A stretch of DNA of 64,000 nucleotides from contig CM039505.1 in assembly GCA_022432975.1 (NCBI GenBank), forward strand, positions 22,575,338-22,639,337. The letters run 5' to 3'. Within the stretch, counting starts at the first letter, position 1, and every line of letters begins with the position of its first letter. The position numbers and the translations under genes are program-made. A model generated the notes under the pieces. The model searched no databases. It was not told the origin of the DNA and was given only the letters and a program-made list of their open reading frames with translations. Origin of the DNA: Begonia masoniana. Lineage: Eukaryota > Streptophyta > Magnoliopsida > Cucurbitales > Begoniaceae. Below are positions 43,936-55,570 of this stretch, in pieces.

Positions 43936-44196
43936 TATTTGTAGCGACCCTAATACTGTACCCAATATCCATACCATATTATTATTATTTTTTTTAACCT
44001 AATATCTTTACTTAAACTCTAGGCGGAACCTAAACAGAAATCGAAACCAGAATCGAAATCGGAATTGAAATCTATCTTTAAAAACATTTAAAACAACTTA
44101 AAACAATTAATATAAAACCTTTTAAAAACTGTAAAACTATTAAATAAACTTTAATTAAAATGGGAGGACAAAACTGTCTGGGCCGTGACAAAAATG

Positions 44197-44335
44197 GGCA
44201 GCGACCAGTCGCTGCTATAGGCAGCGACTGATCGCTGCACTTGCTGCAGCAAGCAGCGAGCAGCGATCGATCTCTGCATTGCTGCAGAGATCGATCGCTG
44301 CACACTCTGCAGTGCAGCGATCGCCTCGTGCGATC
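44197..44335. repeat. GCGATCGATC/GCAGCGA palindrome cluster, Gypsy-2 5' LTR
   Basis: Same cluster as 37655-37790, with one extra short GCAGCGA-type unit (AGCAAGCAGCGAGCAGCG), an in-array size change since the LTRs were made. Confidence 0.85.
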
Positions 44336-44827
44336 CTTAGCCACCCTTTCTGTTTTTCCTTCATTCTGTTCCTTTTTATTTTCACAAGTGCTTTCTGGAA
44401 TCCAGAGAGCAAATCAAACAATTCAACCCTGATCCTAACAACTTATCAATTTATAACTTAAACTCAACCAAAACGTATTCTAAACTCAATCAACTCGCGG
44501 CGGACTTTACGAAATCCCACTGCGTGGATATATCTAAATACCGAACATATCCTCCTGTTTTCAAATCACTAAACAATCACAAAACGTTTAAAAACATTAA
44601 CATGTAAACCTATCAACTACCAGAACCAAGCACCCTATAATGTCTATACAATTTTCCTATTCTATCCAAAAATAGCTTAAAACCCTCAAAATCTATACAT
44701 ACTGTCCCCACGGGTCAAATAAGCCTCGACTGCGCCAGCACGCCACCACGGCCATCCTCCATCAACTGGACTCAAGCCTCAGGAGGAAGAATCTCATCCT
44801 CACCTGGTTCCTCGATATCTAGATCAC

Positions 44828-45405
44828 CTACACCATACAATACACTATGAGATGAAATCCCAGTAAGCTCTACGTAAATGCAATGCATGCTGTGCGTATG
44901 AGTTCGATAAACCATGCTTTATTTTATCTTACTATGCAATGCTCAATAGGTGTCACCGAGATCCTATCCCTCTAACCGGAGAGAGCTCATCCAGCGGGCG
45001 GACTACTCTTTCCAGCTAGAGGCGGGGGTGCACGCTTACAACACGTACAACAGTGCCTGAGCCCCACCTCGCGTGACCAATACGCCTTTCGGCCAATACG
45101 CCTTTCGGCCAATACTATGCTCAATACGCCTTTCGGCCAGTGCTATGCTTTACGTTATCTTTAAAACTCTGTGCGGAAGTTCATTTTCATGCTTTTCTTT
45201 AAAACAAGTGATGCGTGAACAATTCAATATCATACAGTAAACAAGAAATAATATGTACCATCAAGACTGTAAAGCGTAAACTATAAACTCCTAAAACCTA
45301 GCTACCCAAGCCAAATACAATTAAACAAACGCATCTCCAAAACTCCTCGAGACGACACGACGTACGGTGTAGGCCAATCGGCCAAAGAAGATCACGAGAA
45401 CTTAC
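44828..45405 (-). other. Conserved intron-like module, Gypsy-2 5' LTR
   Basis: Minus strand: donor-like CGAG|GTAAGT at 45405, hairpin GGCC-GATT-GGCC, CCTACACCGTAC (45373-45362). Acceptor side GTATGGTGTAG|GTG (44838-44827), preceded by CTTACTGGG. The two ends pair over 12 positions with one G-U. 578 bp. Confidence 0.68.
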
Positions 45406-46040
45406 CTCGTGTCCAAAGCAGCTCAAGCTCCGTCCACGAGCGTTGTTTGACTGAAGCAAAACACAAGGATTTACGTTAAAACGTGTTTGAGTTAATAAAC
45501 GTCCAAATTGTCAAAACCTTAACTAAAGAATTTCCTAAAGCTCTAATTCGATTCGTTGCACTATTCTATCGAGCAATTTACGCTCGGCACCTCAAATTCC
45601 AATTTACGAGTTATTCCTAAAATCTCGAAAATCCCTAATTTTTAACATTTTCACAAATTGATTTAACTTCGTCCAATAACATCGAATACGTGCAATATAT
45701 ACTTAATCACGGCTAACCTATTAATTACAAACCCTAATTCGCGTTTTAAATCGAAACCCTAAACGAACCTAATTGTTTAAAACTCCGAAATCATCGAAAT
45801 AAAAGCTCTAAGATTGTAGGTTCATACCTAGAGCGTCGATTGAAGGAGAAATCACGAAGAAAACGAAGCGAACGGAGGTCGGATCGGAGAGATTAGTCGC
45901 GGCCAAAGGAGAAGTCGCGAAGGAGGAAAAGGAAATGCTCTTTGGAAATCGAAGAAGGCAGGGACGAATGAAGAAAGAAAATAGATTTAGGTTAGTTTTA
46001 TAATTTTGATTTGAAAAATTACTAAAATGCCCTTCTTTGA

Positions 46041-46050
46041 TTTTTATATA
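46041..46050 (-). promoter_or_regulatory. TATA-like box, Gypsy-2 5' LTR
   Basis: The minus strand reads TATATAAAAA about 350 bp inside the LTR start. The same sequence is kept in the 3' LTR near 38898. Confidence 0.5.
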
Positions 46051-46398
46051 AGTTTCATCACTCGGTTAGTTAATCGTCCAGCTATTCGGTTTCACCAAAT
46101 CTCCTTATTTCACCAATATATCCAACTTATTATTTGAGATTTAATAAAACTGTCCGTTCTCAATTTGGACCTCATTTACTATTTTTACTAAATCATCCTT
46201 ATATTACGATGGAGGGAATTACTCGGAATATAGCTATATTATTCCAGAAATTCTCGTAAATTCCTTAAAATTCCAATTAGTCGTTAGAATCGTAATGACA
46301 CTTTTTTTTCGTGAAACGGATCTGATTTGACACATTTACAAAAATGTCATCCAATAATATAATAATAATATTCTAAAAATCCGTACGAGCCGAATATT

Positions 46399-48391
46399 TG
46401 ACTAGGCAAAGACATAAGAGTAATTGAAAATTTAAAAATGGATAACGTATTTAAGGAAAGAAGTTTGGGTTTAATGCACTGTAGCCGCCACTATTCCCTA
46501 TTTTCTCTCTTTCGGTCTTCAGCTCAAGCAGCAGAGCTCTCTAGGCGATTCTTCTACTCGAATCTTCTCCGAACTAGGTGAGCCCTATTTCGATTTCTTG
46601 CTGTACTGGTAGCTATCGATGATTGGAGAGAGTATAAACGTGAGTTTTGTGAATGCTGTATGCTAGTTCGGGTTTTGTGGTAAATCGGGAATGTGCTATG
46701 AACTAAACTTTCAAACTAGTTTCCCTAGATTTCTGGATAGATTAGAATGAGGCTTAGTAGAAATCTGATTAATATTCTGTTTATGACTTAGCTGAACAAA
46801 ACTTCTGAAGTAGTTTGAAACCGAGCATTTCCAGGAGAGCCAGGTAAGTGAAGTATGCTTGTGCCTTCGGGCCTACATCACAAAACAGTAGGATTGTGTA
46901 TGCTTGATTGTGTTTGTATGTCATGCATCATATTTTGAAAGTATACGAAAATGAATTTACATGAAATGACATGGTAAGGAATGAATAGACTGTAACAGTT
47001 GTTAAGGGAACTAATCCGCCCCTTAATCAAGAGAGAGGATGTATGACTTTGGGGAAAGTGATCCAAACTCCAATTTCAGAGGGAGATCTGAACAGTTTGT
47101 TAAGGGAACTAGTCCGCCCCTTAATCGAGAGAGAGGACGTATGACTTTGGGAGAAGTGATCCAACTCTCAATTTCACAGGGGGATAATATCATAAACGAA
47201 TGCATATGCAACTGAGATGAGAAAGTAGAAATTTGCTATGTTAGGAATTTATGTTCAGCATTTCATTCATTACTGCTTTACTTACTTATCATTAGGCTAA
47301 TAGATGAGTTTTGTGATGTAGGTGCTGAGCATTCAACAGGTGAATTCCCTGAGTTTACTGAGGAATAGGTGAAGTTGGAGGAGCACTTCTATGCTACGGT
47401 TAGGTGCTCTGATGAGGCGGTTTAACTTTTGTCTGAATGAAAGTTTTCAGTGGTTAGGTATTCTGATGAAGTGTTCTGAGAATTTTAAATGATAGTAGAA
47501 GTTTGATACTACTTTTAACGCTTTGGTGAACTTTTTTTCTGGATTTAGAAATATAATTTGATTTCGATTGTAGTTTGCTATTCTGAATTTTTAAGAATTG
47601 TGGATTGTTGCTGATCAGAATGATTTCAGCAAAATGTACAAAAATCGTTTAGCAGTCAGGTTTTCTCCTTATTAGAGTCTCTTTTGGTCTATCGGTAGAA
47701 GTTGGGTGTTTTGTCCGCCGACAGATGTTGGAGAATTGAATCATCCGACTGACGTCATTGAAAGAATGTCTTCAGTAGAGGCCATCGGATGATGTCTTCA
47801 GTAAAAGTCATTGGAAGATGTAGGCAGTAAATTTGTCGTTTAGTGATCGGACGATGTGTTTTTATTTTGTGAGTGAAGGCTTTTGTCGTTTTGTGATCGG
47901 TGTGAGTTAGATGAGTGAATCATCTGGCTTACGTCATCGGCAGAAGTGTATAATAAGTTTGTCGTTTTGTGATCGTGTGAGTTAGATGAGTGAATCATCC
48001 GGCTTACGTCATCGGTAGAAGTGTATAATAAGTTTTGTCGTTTTGTGATCAGTGGAAGCCTTCAGTTTCTGTTTCCGCCCTTTTCGTTGACTTTGCTTAT
48101 CGGCAGATGTGTTTGACTCTTACGATTTTAAAGTTTTCACGCTTAAGTCTTGATCTCTTCTGGCCGAATTATTTCTTAATATTTTAACCGATCATTCAAA
48201 CATTGTTTCGTAGCTCTGCTTAATTCTGTTTTGCTCAAAAGAATTTCCGCTGCAAGATTTTAAATGTTTTGAGACTTTAGAAAATTATCAAATTTTGACT
48301 TTCGAGCGAAGTTTTAAATTTGGTCCAAAGTTTCTCAGTTATGTTTGGATTATGTGCAACGAACTGGGTTCAGAGGACTCGGGGCGTTACA
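46399..48391 (+). mobile_element. Gypsy-1 3' LTR, second part
   Basis: Resumes at TGACTAGGCAAAG and runs to GGGGCGTTACA. Very similar to 30629-32630, with scattered substitutions and small indels. Confidence 0.95.
46844..47321 (+). other. Conserved intron-like module, Gypsy-1 3' LTR
   Basis: Same elements as 31080-31558: GCCAG|GTAAGT, GCC-TTCG-GGC, the 15-base sequence complementary to the acceptor, CTTACTTATCATTAGG and TGATGTAG|GTG. 478 bp. Confidence 0.7.
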
Positions 48392-48396
48392 GTCTC

Positions 48397-48578
48397 TCTC
48401 CATATTAAATTGATATTAGCTTCTCTTAAACTTTTTATTAGCTTAGTTTAAACTGCTGTGATATCAAGTATTTAAGTTTTGTAGTTAAAATTATCTTTCG
48501 GAGTGTTCTTATAAATTGTAACTCCAGAGATGCTTGTAGCAACCTTTGTTATTGAAAGATTAAGATCAGTTATACGAT
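48397..48578. other. Spacer between Gypsy-1 and the SIRE-like element
   Basis: AT-rich noncoding flank of the Gypsy-1 target site; nothing recognised. Confidence 0.5.
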
Positions 48579-49765
48579 GTCACACAGGGTGTTACGTGTG
48601 ACACCGATAATTAATGCAATGATGGATAATATAAATATGCAGAAATAAATGAGACAGGAGGTTGGTAACGCAGTTTGGCAATCCGCCCACGTCTGCGGGG
48701 CCACGCCCAGATATAAAAACATTTCACGAGTTCACAAAGTTACAAGACAATCGGACTTATACAAATAAAGACTCTCTTATCTTTGTCGCCGCCTCTTCCT
48801 AACTTCCCCAATGAAACTGTTTTTGCGAGCTCCCTTCGACTTAAGATTGATCTCTCCCGAGATATAGAAAGCAACAAGATCCCCTTGTTGTTGGCGACTC
48901 CTCCCGGAATCCATGTTATGACAAGATCCCCTTGCTCATGATCAAAATGACAAGCTCCCCTTGTCGATAAACAGAACTTCTTCTGAGTTCGAATGCAACC
49001 TTCTCCTGAGACTGAGCTTTAATGAAGAATACGAAGGTTGCCTCCTACAACACCGTCTGTAACACTAGGGCGTTGTCTTTGGACACAATAAATCAATACA
49101 CTCCGATAATCGATGACATCATCAGCATAAGAAGAGTGTGTAAAACAATTACAAACCCATACGCAGAAGCGTTGGGAGTAAAAGAAAAATGATGGCTTGA
49201 AAAACGAAGCAAGACTTCTCTCGTGAATAACCAGAAGTCCGTTTGTAGCTTCCACAGAAACGAAAGCTTAAATATGATTGGTAACTTCCATATCTTCGAT
49301 TTAATTCAGTTACCAAATCGAATTTAATGCCGCAAGGAATAAGGAAACCAAATCTCAACAAATCGGTTGAGTGACACCACATGTGACATTTTAGGAAAGT
49401 TCTTCCAACAACTTGGATATAGATCCAAAAACTTAGGAAAGCATCCCATGATTCATGTGATCTCGAAGCCTAATAGATTTCAACAAATCTCTATCAAATC
49501 GGCTTACGAAAAAAAAGTTTTCCAAAAAACAAGTGCCTTTAGATTTTTCAACAACTTTTCTAATATTCACGCTTCCTTATTTTTCACTTCAACAATATTT
49601 TCATGATCTGCAATATTAATTCATCCAATAATCTGAATATATTATTTATTGATTACCAAGAAAGAAACTACCACTTTGGAAAATAGTGGAATAAAATATT
49701 ATCTCCATAAATATAATTTGTCAAAAAATCAATGCCAACATATTTGCAATATATTTGCATTTACA
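48579..49765 (-). mobile_element. 3' LTR of the SIRE-like element
   Basis: Minus-strand start TGTAAATGCAAATAT beside the polypurine tract. The far end is uncertain, with TG dinucleotides at 48579 (TGTCACACAGG) or 48590. Related to the partial LTR at 27504-28580. Confidence 0.75.
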
Positions 49766-50192
49766 ATCTCCTCCTTTGGCATTTTTTGGCAAAATCAATA
49801 AAACCAATAACTTCAATAACTCCCATTGAATTAACTACCCCTGGATGGTGGCTTTAATCATCATAAAAATACATCAATCATCATCATATCAAAATATGGT
49901 ATCATAGAGCATATTCCCCAAAATACTTCCCCTTTTTGCCATAAAAGGAGAAAAAAAAATATTTAGGAGAATATCAACTACTATAAAAGCATCATAATCA
50001 CCAAATAATCATCATAGGGAGATAACCAATATCAGAAAATATAATATCCAGATAAGCACCAGAGTCGTCATGTGAGAACCGTAGCCAAAGTATAATATCC
50101 AAATAGTAAAAAGATTATCTAGGGAAAAATATTCATAGCCAGACATCTACTTCAAGAAATAGAAACAGTGTAGAAATATTCAATAAATGAAA
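49766..50192 (-). other. 3' noncoding region of the SIRE-like element
   Basis: Polypurine tract at the LTR border (49766-49790), then AT-rich sequence without an ORF between the env-like ORF and the LTR. Confidence 0.6.
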
Positions 50193-52045
50193 TTATTCTG
50201 GAGAAACTCGCCTATCTGTAGAATTTGGATCATCAATATTTTCTGCATCTCCTTCCATGACATCTGGTGGAACACGGGATGGACCAGCTCCTTCATTTGA
50301 CTTGAGATGTGAACTCGAGGCTTCCATGTGCGGGTTCTTTTGGTAGATATCATTCAGAAGCATAGAAATTACAGATTTATGTTTTTCAAGATCAGAAATT
50401 TGGATGCTTAGGGATTTCGACATATCCACTAAAAATTTGACAAATCGAGCCAAAAGTACCAAATCAGTTTTGGACTTAGAGATTGGCAGGCCTTCAACAA
50501 AACCTTCTAAATCATTTATGTGTTCTCCCACCTGTAGTTTATAACTAATACGGATCTCCTCTTTTTCAACATATAAAATTTCATTCTCTCTGATGATAGA
50601 CAGTTGAGCAGATAAAATGCCATATATAAGTGAGGAAAATGGGAGAGCCAACCTTGTATTCTTACCATCTTCATGCTTCATGATCTGTTCAAAGAACAGC
50701 TTGCCAAAATCAACAGATATTGAATTTTCAATTTTAAATAATAATGCTGCCATTGTCTTGTTAACTCTGGTTCCATGAGAAGTCGACATCCAGTTTCTCA
50801 TGGCTATTTTATGCAGAATGCCATACTTAACTGACAGTTGTGCAACTAGAAAATTTTACCATGGGGCCAGATTCATCTGACACCCCCAGTGACATCGAAA
50901 ATTATTGCATTGTAGTCCGACACAAATTTGTCAGAGTCACTCATCTTTTAGTACAAGTAATCATTAATAACAGATGTGGTAAAATTAAAGATATGTCCTC
51001 GAACATATACACGGCCAAAACTGGGATGAATTGGATTTTTCACATCAGAATCCAGGTTGCAATAAAGTTCGAGAATGACTTTCCAAACAAACGGTTTAAT
51101 ATCTCTTAAGGTTTTCTCCAATCCTAGACTCATGAGATGGTATACTAATGCCTCACATTGTGAAAAATCACTTTCATAAATTTTTCTTTAAGTCCAAATA
51201 GTTCTTTTTGAAAAACTAGGCCATCGACTAGCATGAATTTGAGATTTAAAATCTTCAGCAGTAACTTTATAAGAGGACTTACCGGTTTTCGTGCTAGACT
51301 CACCTTGATTGGTTGTTTTGGAGCAAGAGGAGGCCTTAATTGATGGACTTATGCTGGATTTTTGCTTTTTGGAATGTTGAGCTTTGGATGGAGCAAGCTT
51401 GGGTGACTTAGAAGTATCAGACTTTGAAACAGAGGACTTGGGTGTTTTTGGTGCAGCAGACTTTTTGGATTTCGGAGCAGTGGACTTTGTACGCTTGGGA
51501 GCAGCGATCCTGGAAGATTTTTAGGTCGATTTTTCTGGTGATTTTTCAATGATTTCTTCTTCATCATCGATATTGACTTCAAAGACATCTTCTTGAAGCC
51601 ATGAATTGTCTGACGAGGATTCTTTTTCTACTCTCGGTCTTTTTCTTTTCGAAGCCGAGGAAACTTTTGAATCTTTAGGTGCCTTGGGAGGCACAGAGCT
51701 TGTTTTAAATATATCTCTGGTGGGTTTTCGAAATCTTCGTTTAATCTCTGAAGAATCTATCTGAGTAATAGGAACAGCTTCTGCAGTAATTTTCGGAGTA
51801 ACCCTTTCAGTAACAAAAGGTTTTACCAGTGGTGAAAACGGTGAATAAATCACAATAGCATAATCCGAGCTCGGCATTTTCTCTTCGACGGTCACTGGAA
51901 CATTGCCTAAAAATTGCGCATCAGAAACTTCTTTGATGATCACCATTGTGAGAGGAGCGATAGAAAGCCCTAGAAAACTGATTGTAGAACGAGCAGAAAC
52001 AGAAAGAGAGTATTCTGGAAATCTCTCAAATTTGAAATATATCAA
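50193..52045 (-). pseudogene. Env-like / plant-transposon-domain ORF downstream of pol
   Basis: Extra ORF in the position where SIRE elements carry an env-like gene; function unknown. The N-terminal part (52045-51521) has MVIIKEVSDAQFLGNVPV, then a basic Lys/Arg/Ser-rich segment (SSASKRKRPRVEKE) and an acidic stretch. The middle is Pro/Ser/Lys-rich and read in shifted frames (51588-51349). The C-terminal part reads HPSFGRVYVRGHIFNFTTS (near 51010) and MRNWMSTSHGTRVNKTMAAL, resembling the 'putative plant transposon protein' domain, then GPSRVPPDVMEGDAENIDD and a stop at 50193. Frame changes near 51520, 51200 and 50870 disable it. No signal peptide or clear transmembrane segment was seen, so a true envelope role is doubtful. 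Confidence 0.7.
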
Positions 52046-52449
52046 TCACATTCCATAAAAAATATAAAATCCCAGAAATAAATAAAATCCCAGATTTTAA
52101 GTAAATTTTCAGAAAATAAATCCGAGAATCTACCAAATTTCCATAAATCACATAATTAAACTCTCATGAATCTTTGATGAATAATTCTGATCTCTGTAAG
52201 ATGGGAAATAAACCCAATAGAATAATACTGCTCCAATTTTCATCGAAAATAAACTTTCAAATTTTTATAAGAATAGTCAGAATTTCTCATGTTACACATA
52301 GTGTTGTTCCATAAAATCAGCATAGTATCAAAAAGAATTATTTTCAGCATAAGGTGAGCCTAGGCACAGTAGATTGGCAAAAAAAAATAAAAAAAATGCC
52401 TAATGCAAGTGGCGATTTTTTTTATAAATAAATAAAAGCAATAAATGAC

Positions 52450-53565
52450 TTACATAACACAGAGGCCTAGAGCAGACCTCAGCTCTTCAAATCTTATACC
52501 ATTCAATGCTTTGGTAAAAACATCGGCAATTTGTTTTTCGGTCATCATATGCTCAAAATTAATAATTTTGTCCTCCACAAGAGATCGAATAAAATGATGT
52601 CGTATATCAGTATATTTTGTCCGAGAATGCTGAACAGGATTTTTAAAAATATTGATAGCACTCAAATTATTACAGTAGAAGGTCATGATATCCTGTGTGA
52701 CACCATAGTCTTTCATCATTTGTTTCATCCAAAGAAGCTGCGTACAGCTGCTACCTGCTGCAATATATTCTGCCTCAACAGTAGACAGAGAAATAGAATT
52801 TTGCTTCTTGCTAAACCATGACACCAAGTTGTGTCCAACATAAAAACATCCACCCGAAGTGTTTTTTCGATCATCAGAACTACCTGCCCAGTCAGCATCA
52901 CAATAACCCACCAGATTTACATTAGATTCGAATGAATACCATATACCATATTCGGTTATTCCGCTAACATATTTGAGAATTCGCTTGACTGACACAAGGT
53001 GAGACTCCTTTAGATTTGCTTGAAATCGAGCGCATAAACCCACGCTATAACAAATATCGGGTCGATTGGCAGTTAGATATAGGAGACTTCCAATCATACT
53101 TCTATATAAACGTGGATCAATAGCAATGCCCTTCTCATCTTTGGAGAGTTTCTCATGTGTCCCAATGGGTGTTCTACTCGGTCATGCATTATCAAGTTGA
53201 AATTTTTTCAATAAATTCTTGGCATATTTGGCTTGAGAAATAAAAATACCATTATTTTCTTGCTGAATTTTAACTCCAAGAAAATAATTGAGTTCTCCAA
53301 CTATACTCATTTCAAATTCTCTAGTCATTTGAGCTACAAATTCATCCATCATCGCCTGTGACACCGAGCCAAACACTATATCATCAACATAAATTTGAAC
53401 GAGTAAAAATCGACCTTTGTCAAGGCGAACGAAAAAGGTTTTATCTACTCCCCCTCGCTCATATCCCTTGGTTAATAAATATTGTGTGAGTCTTTTATAC
53501 CACGCACGAGGAGCTTGTTTAAGTCCATATAACGCCTTTTTCAATTTATAAACATACTCGGGATG
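52450..53565 (-). pseudogene. SIRE-like RT C-terminal part and RNase H
   Basis: Minus strand: KKALYGLKQAPRAWYKRL, FLLVQIYVDDIVFGSVSQ (catalytic YVDD), GELNYFLGVKIQQ, QAKYAKNLLKKF to 53182. After a break near 53110-53180: MIGSLLYLTANRPDICYSVG, GYCDADWAGSSDDRKNTSGG, SLSTVEAEYIAAGSSCTQL, KYTDIRHHFIR and ADVFTKAL, the copia RNase H. The upstream RT half lies at 56929-57532 beyond solo LTR E3. Confidence 0.93.
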
Positions 53566-53977
53566 ATGAGTGTAACGACCCGGGAAGGATCGCCACGTAA
53601 TTCATGACTTTACTCACTCCTTTCACTCTTTTATATATTTTTTTTTTACTAAGCAGCGGAAATACTAATTCTGTAGTCACATGTAGGACATGGACAATGA
53701 AATAAGACATTTGGCTGGGGGATTTAAAAAAAAAAAGGCATCTGCCGAACTCAACGACAAAACTTCACTCTCATCTGCCGATCGCTAAACGACAAGGCAG
53801 GAGAGGGCTCACATCTACCGATAAACCAAAGCTACATCTTCCAGGTGATCCCGTGCATTTCACATGATTCATTAATCACCCATCGGTAGATGTAAGTTCT
53901 CACATCAACCGACAGTCACGTGCATCCCACACAATTCATTAAACGTTCGTCGGCAGATATACAAACCGCATCTGCCG

Positions 53978-55041
53978 ATGACGTCAGCCGGCAGCTAATC
54001 AAACCGCGTCTGCCGTTGTCGTCAGCAGGAAAGGTATATAAACTGTATCTGCCGATGACGTCAGCAGGAAGATAAACAAACTGTATCTGCCGATGACGTC
54101 AGCAGGAAGATAAACAAACTGTATCTGCCGATGACGTCAGCAGGAAGATAAACAAACTGTATCTGCCGATGACGTCAGCAGGAAGATAAACAAACTGTAT
54201 CTGCCGATGACGTCAGCAGGAAGATAAACAAACTGTATCTGCCGATGACGTCAGCAGGAAGATAAACAAACTGTATCTGCCGATGACGTCAGCAGGAAGA
54301 TAAACAAACTGTATCTGCCGATGACGTCAGCAGGAAGATAAACAAACTGTATCTGCCGATGACGTCAGCAGGAAGATAAACAAACTGTATCTGCCGATGA
54401 CGTCAGCAGGAAGATAAACAAACTGTATCTGCCGATGACGTCAGCAGGAAGATAAACAAACTGTATCTGCCGATGACGTCAGCAGGAAGATAAACAAACT
54501 GTATCTGCCGATGACGTCAGCAGGAAGATAAACAAACTGTATCTGCCGATGACGTCAGCAGGAAGATAAACAAACTGTATCTGCCGATGACGTCAGCAGG
54601 AAGATAAACAAACTGTATCTGCCGATGACGTCAGCAGGAAGATAAACAAACTGTATCTGCCGATGACGTCAGCAGGAAGATAAACAAACTGTATCTGCCG
54701 ATGACGTCAGCAGGAAGATAAACAAACTGTATCTGCCGATGACGTCAGCAGGAAGATAAACAAACTGTATCTGCCGATGACGTCAGCAGGAAGATAAACA
54801 AACTGTATCTGCCGATGACGTCAGCAGGAAGATAAACAAACTGTATCTGCCGATGACGTCAGCAGGAAGATAAACAAACTGTATCTGCCGATGACGTCAG
54901 CAGGAAGATAAACAAACTGTATCTGCCGATGACGTCAGCAGGAAGATAAACAAACTGTATCTGCCGATGACGTCAGCAGGAAGATAAACAAACTGTATCT
55001 GCCGATGACGTCAGCAGGAAGATAAACAAACTGTATCTGCC
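53978..55041 (+). repeat. 38-bp TGACGTCA array of LTR E3
   Basis: 26 identical-looking units start at 54054 and recur every 38 bp to 55004. One looser copy at 53978 makes 27 octamers. The unit aligns without gaps to that of LTR A (GATGACGTCAGC.GGAAGA.AAA) but differs in the other half, so each array was homogenised separately. Confidence 0.97.
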
Positions 55042-55570
55042 TACATCACCCGATATAAACACACTGTATCTACCGATAGAAATCTCGTTACTTCTACCGA
55101 TAGCAAAAGAAAATCCTTTATATTTACCGACTGATAACATACTACAGCTACCGATAGAAAACACCCTGCATCTACCGATAGAAAACACATCACTCCTACC
55201 GGTAGGACTAAACAACATCTCCCAATAGACATAATCATGAACAAGTCTCAAACTTTCTAGACTTAACATTTCTGTAAACAGAAATCAATGATTCCCTCAG
55301 AGTACATATATCGGAAGTCTTAAACAAAAGATATTCAATAAACTGTACCATCCTCTATCCAGTGAGCATCCAGATAATTTCCAATCCCAGTACTATGAAA
55401 TAACTTCATTCTACTTATACTTCCATATTAAAATCATTAATAATGTTCATAGAGCATAAACCAGAGAACTTATTCGCCAATCCAGCCTTCACTGCCACAC
55501 TGAGCATTCTCCAACAGCCAAACTTAGACTTCCTCATTTAACTTGAATCCCTCACCTAAAAACTCGTCAC

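Larger units (their letters stand above)
37393..46398 (-). mobile_element. Gypsy-2: chromovirus nested in Gypsy-1 3' LTR
   Basis: Plus-strand left end TGTAGCGACCC at 37393. The right LTR lacks its last ACA and the expected duplicated GGA of the target, a 6-bp loss at the junction, so the TSD is only partly visible. Minus-strand gag-pol lies between LTRs 37393-39253 and 43940-46398. PBS and polypurine tract are present. Several frameshifts. Confidence 0.94.
43940..46398 (-). mobile_element. Gypsy-2 5' LTR (2459 bp)
   Basis: Full-length LTR in minus orientation, ending GGGTCGCTACA at 43940. Contains a TATATAAAAA box near 46041, the intron-like module (45405 to 44828), three short CGCCTTTCGGCCAATA repeats near 45080-45140 and the GATCGATC cluster. 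Its outer end lost the terminal ACA. Confidence 0.95.
30539..48391 (+). mobile_element. Gypsy-1: Tekay/Del-like chromovirus, TSD GTCTC
   Basis: Ends TGTAACACTCG at 30539 and GGGGCGTTACA at 48391, flanked by GTCTC (30534-30538 and 48392-48396). Contains a 5' LTR, PBS, gag-pol with C-terminal chromodomain, a polypurine tract and a 3' LTR split by Gypsy-2. Several stops and frameshifts make it non-autonomous. The LTRs remain very similar, so it is fairly young. Confidence 0.96.

Noticed and set aside
50193..52045. A genuine viral envelope gene
   Set aside because: No signal peptide, transmembrane anchor or cleavage site could be seen, so it is called env-like by position only.
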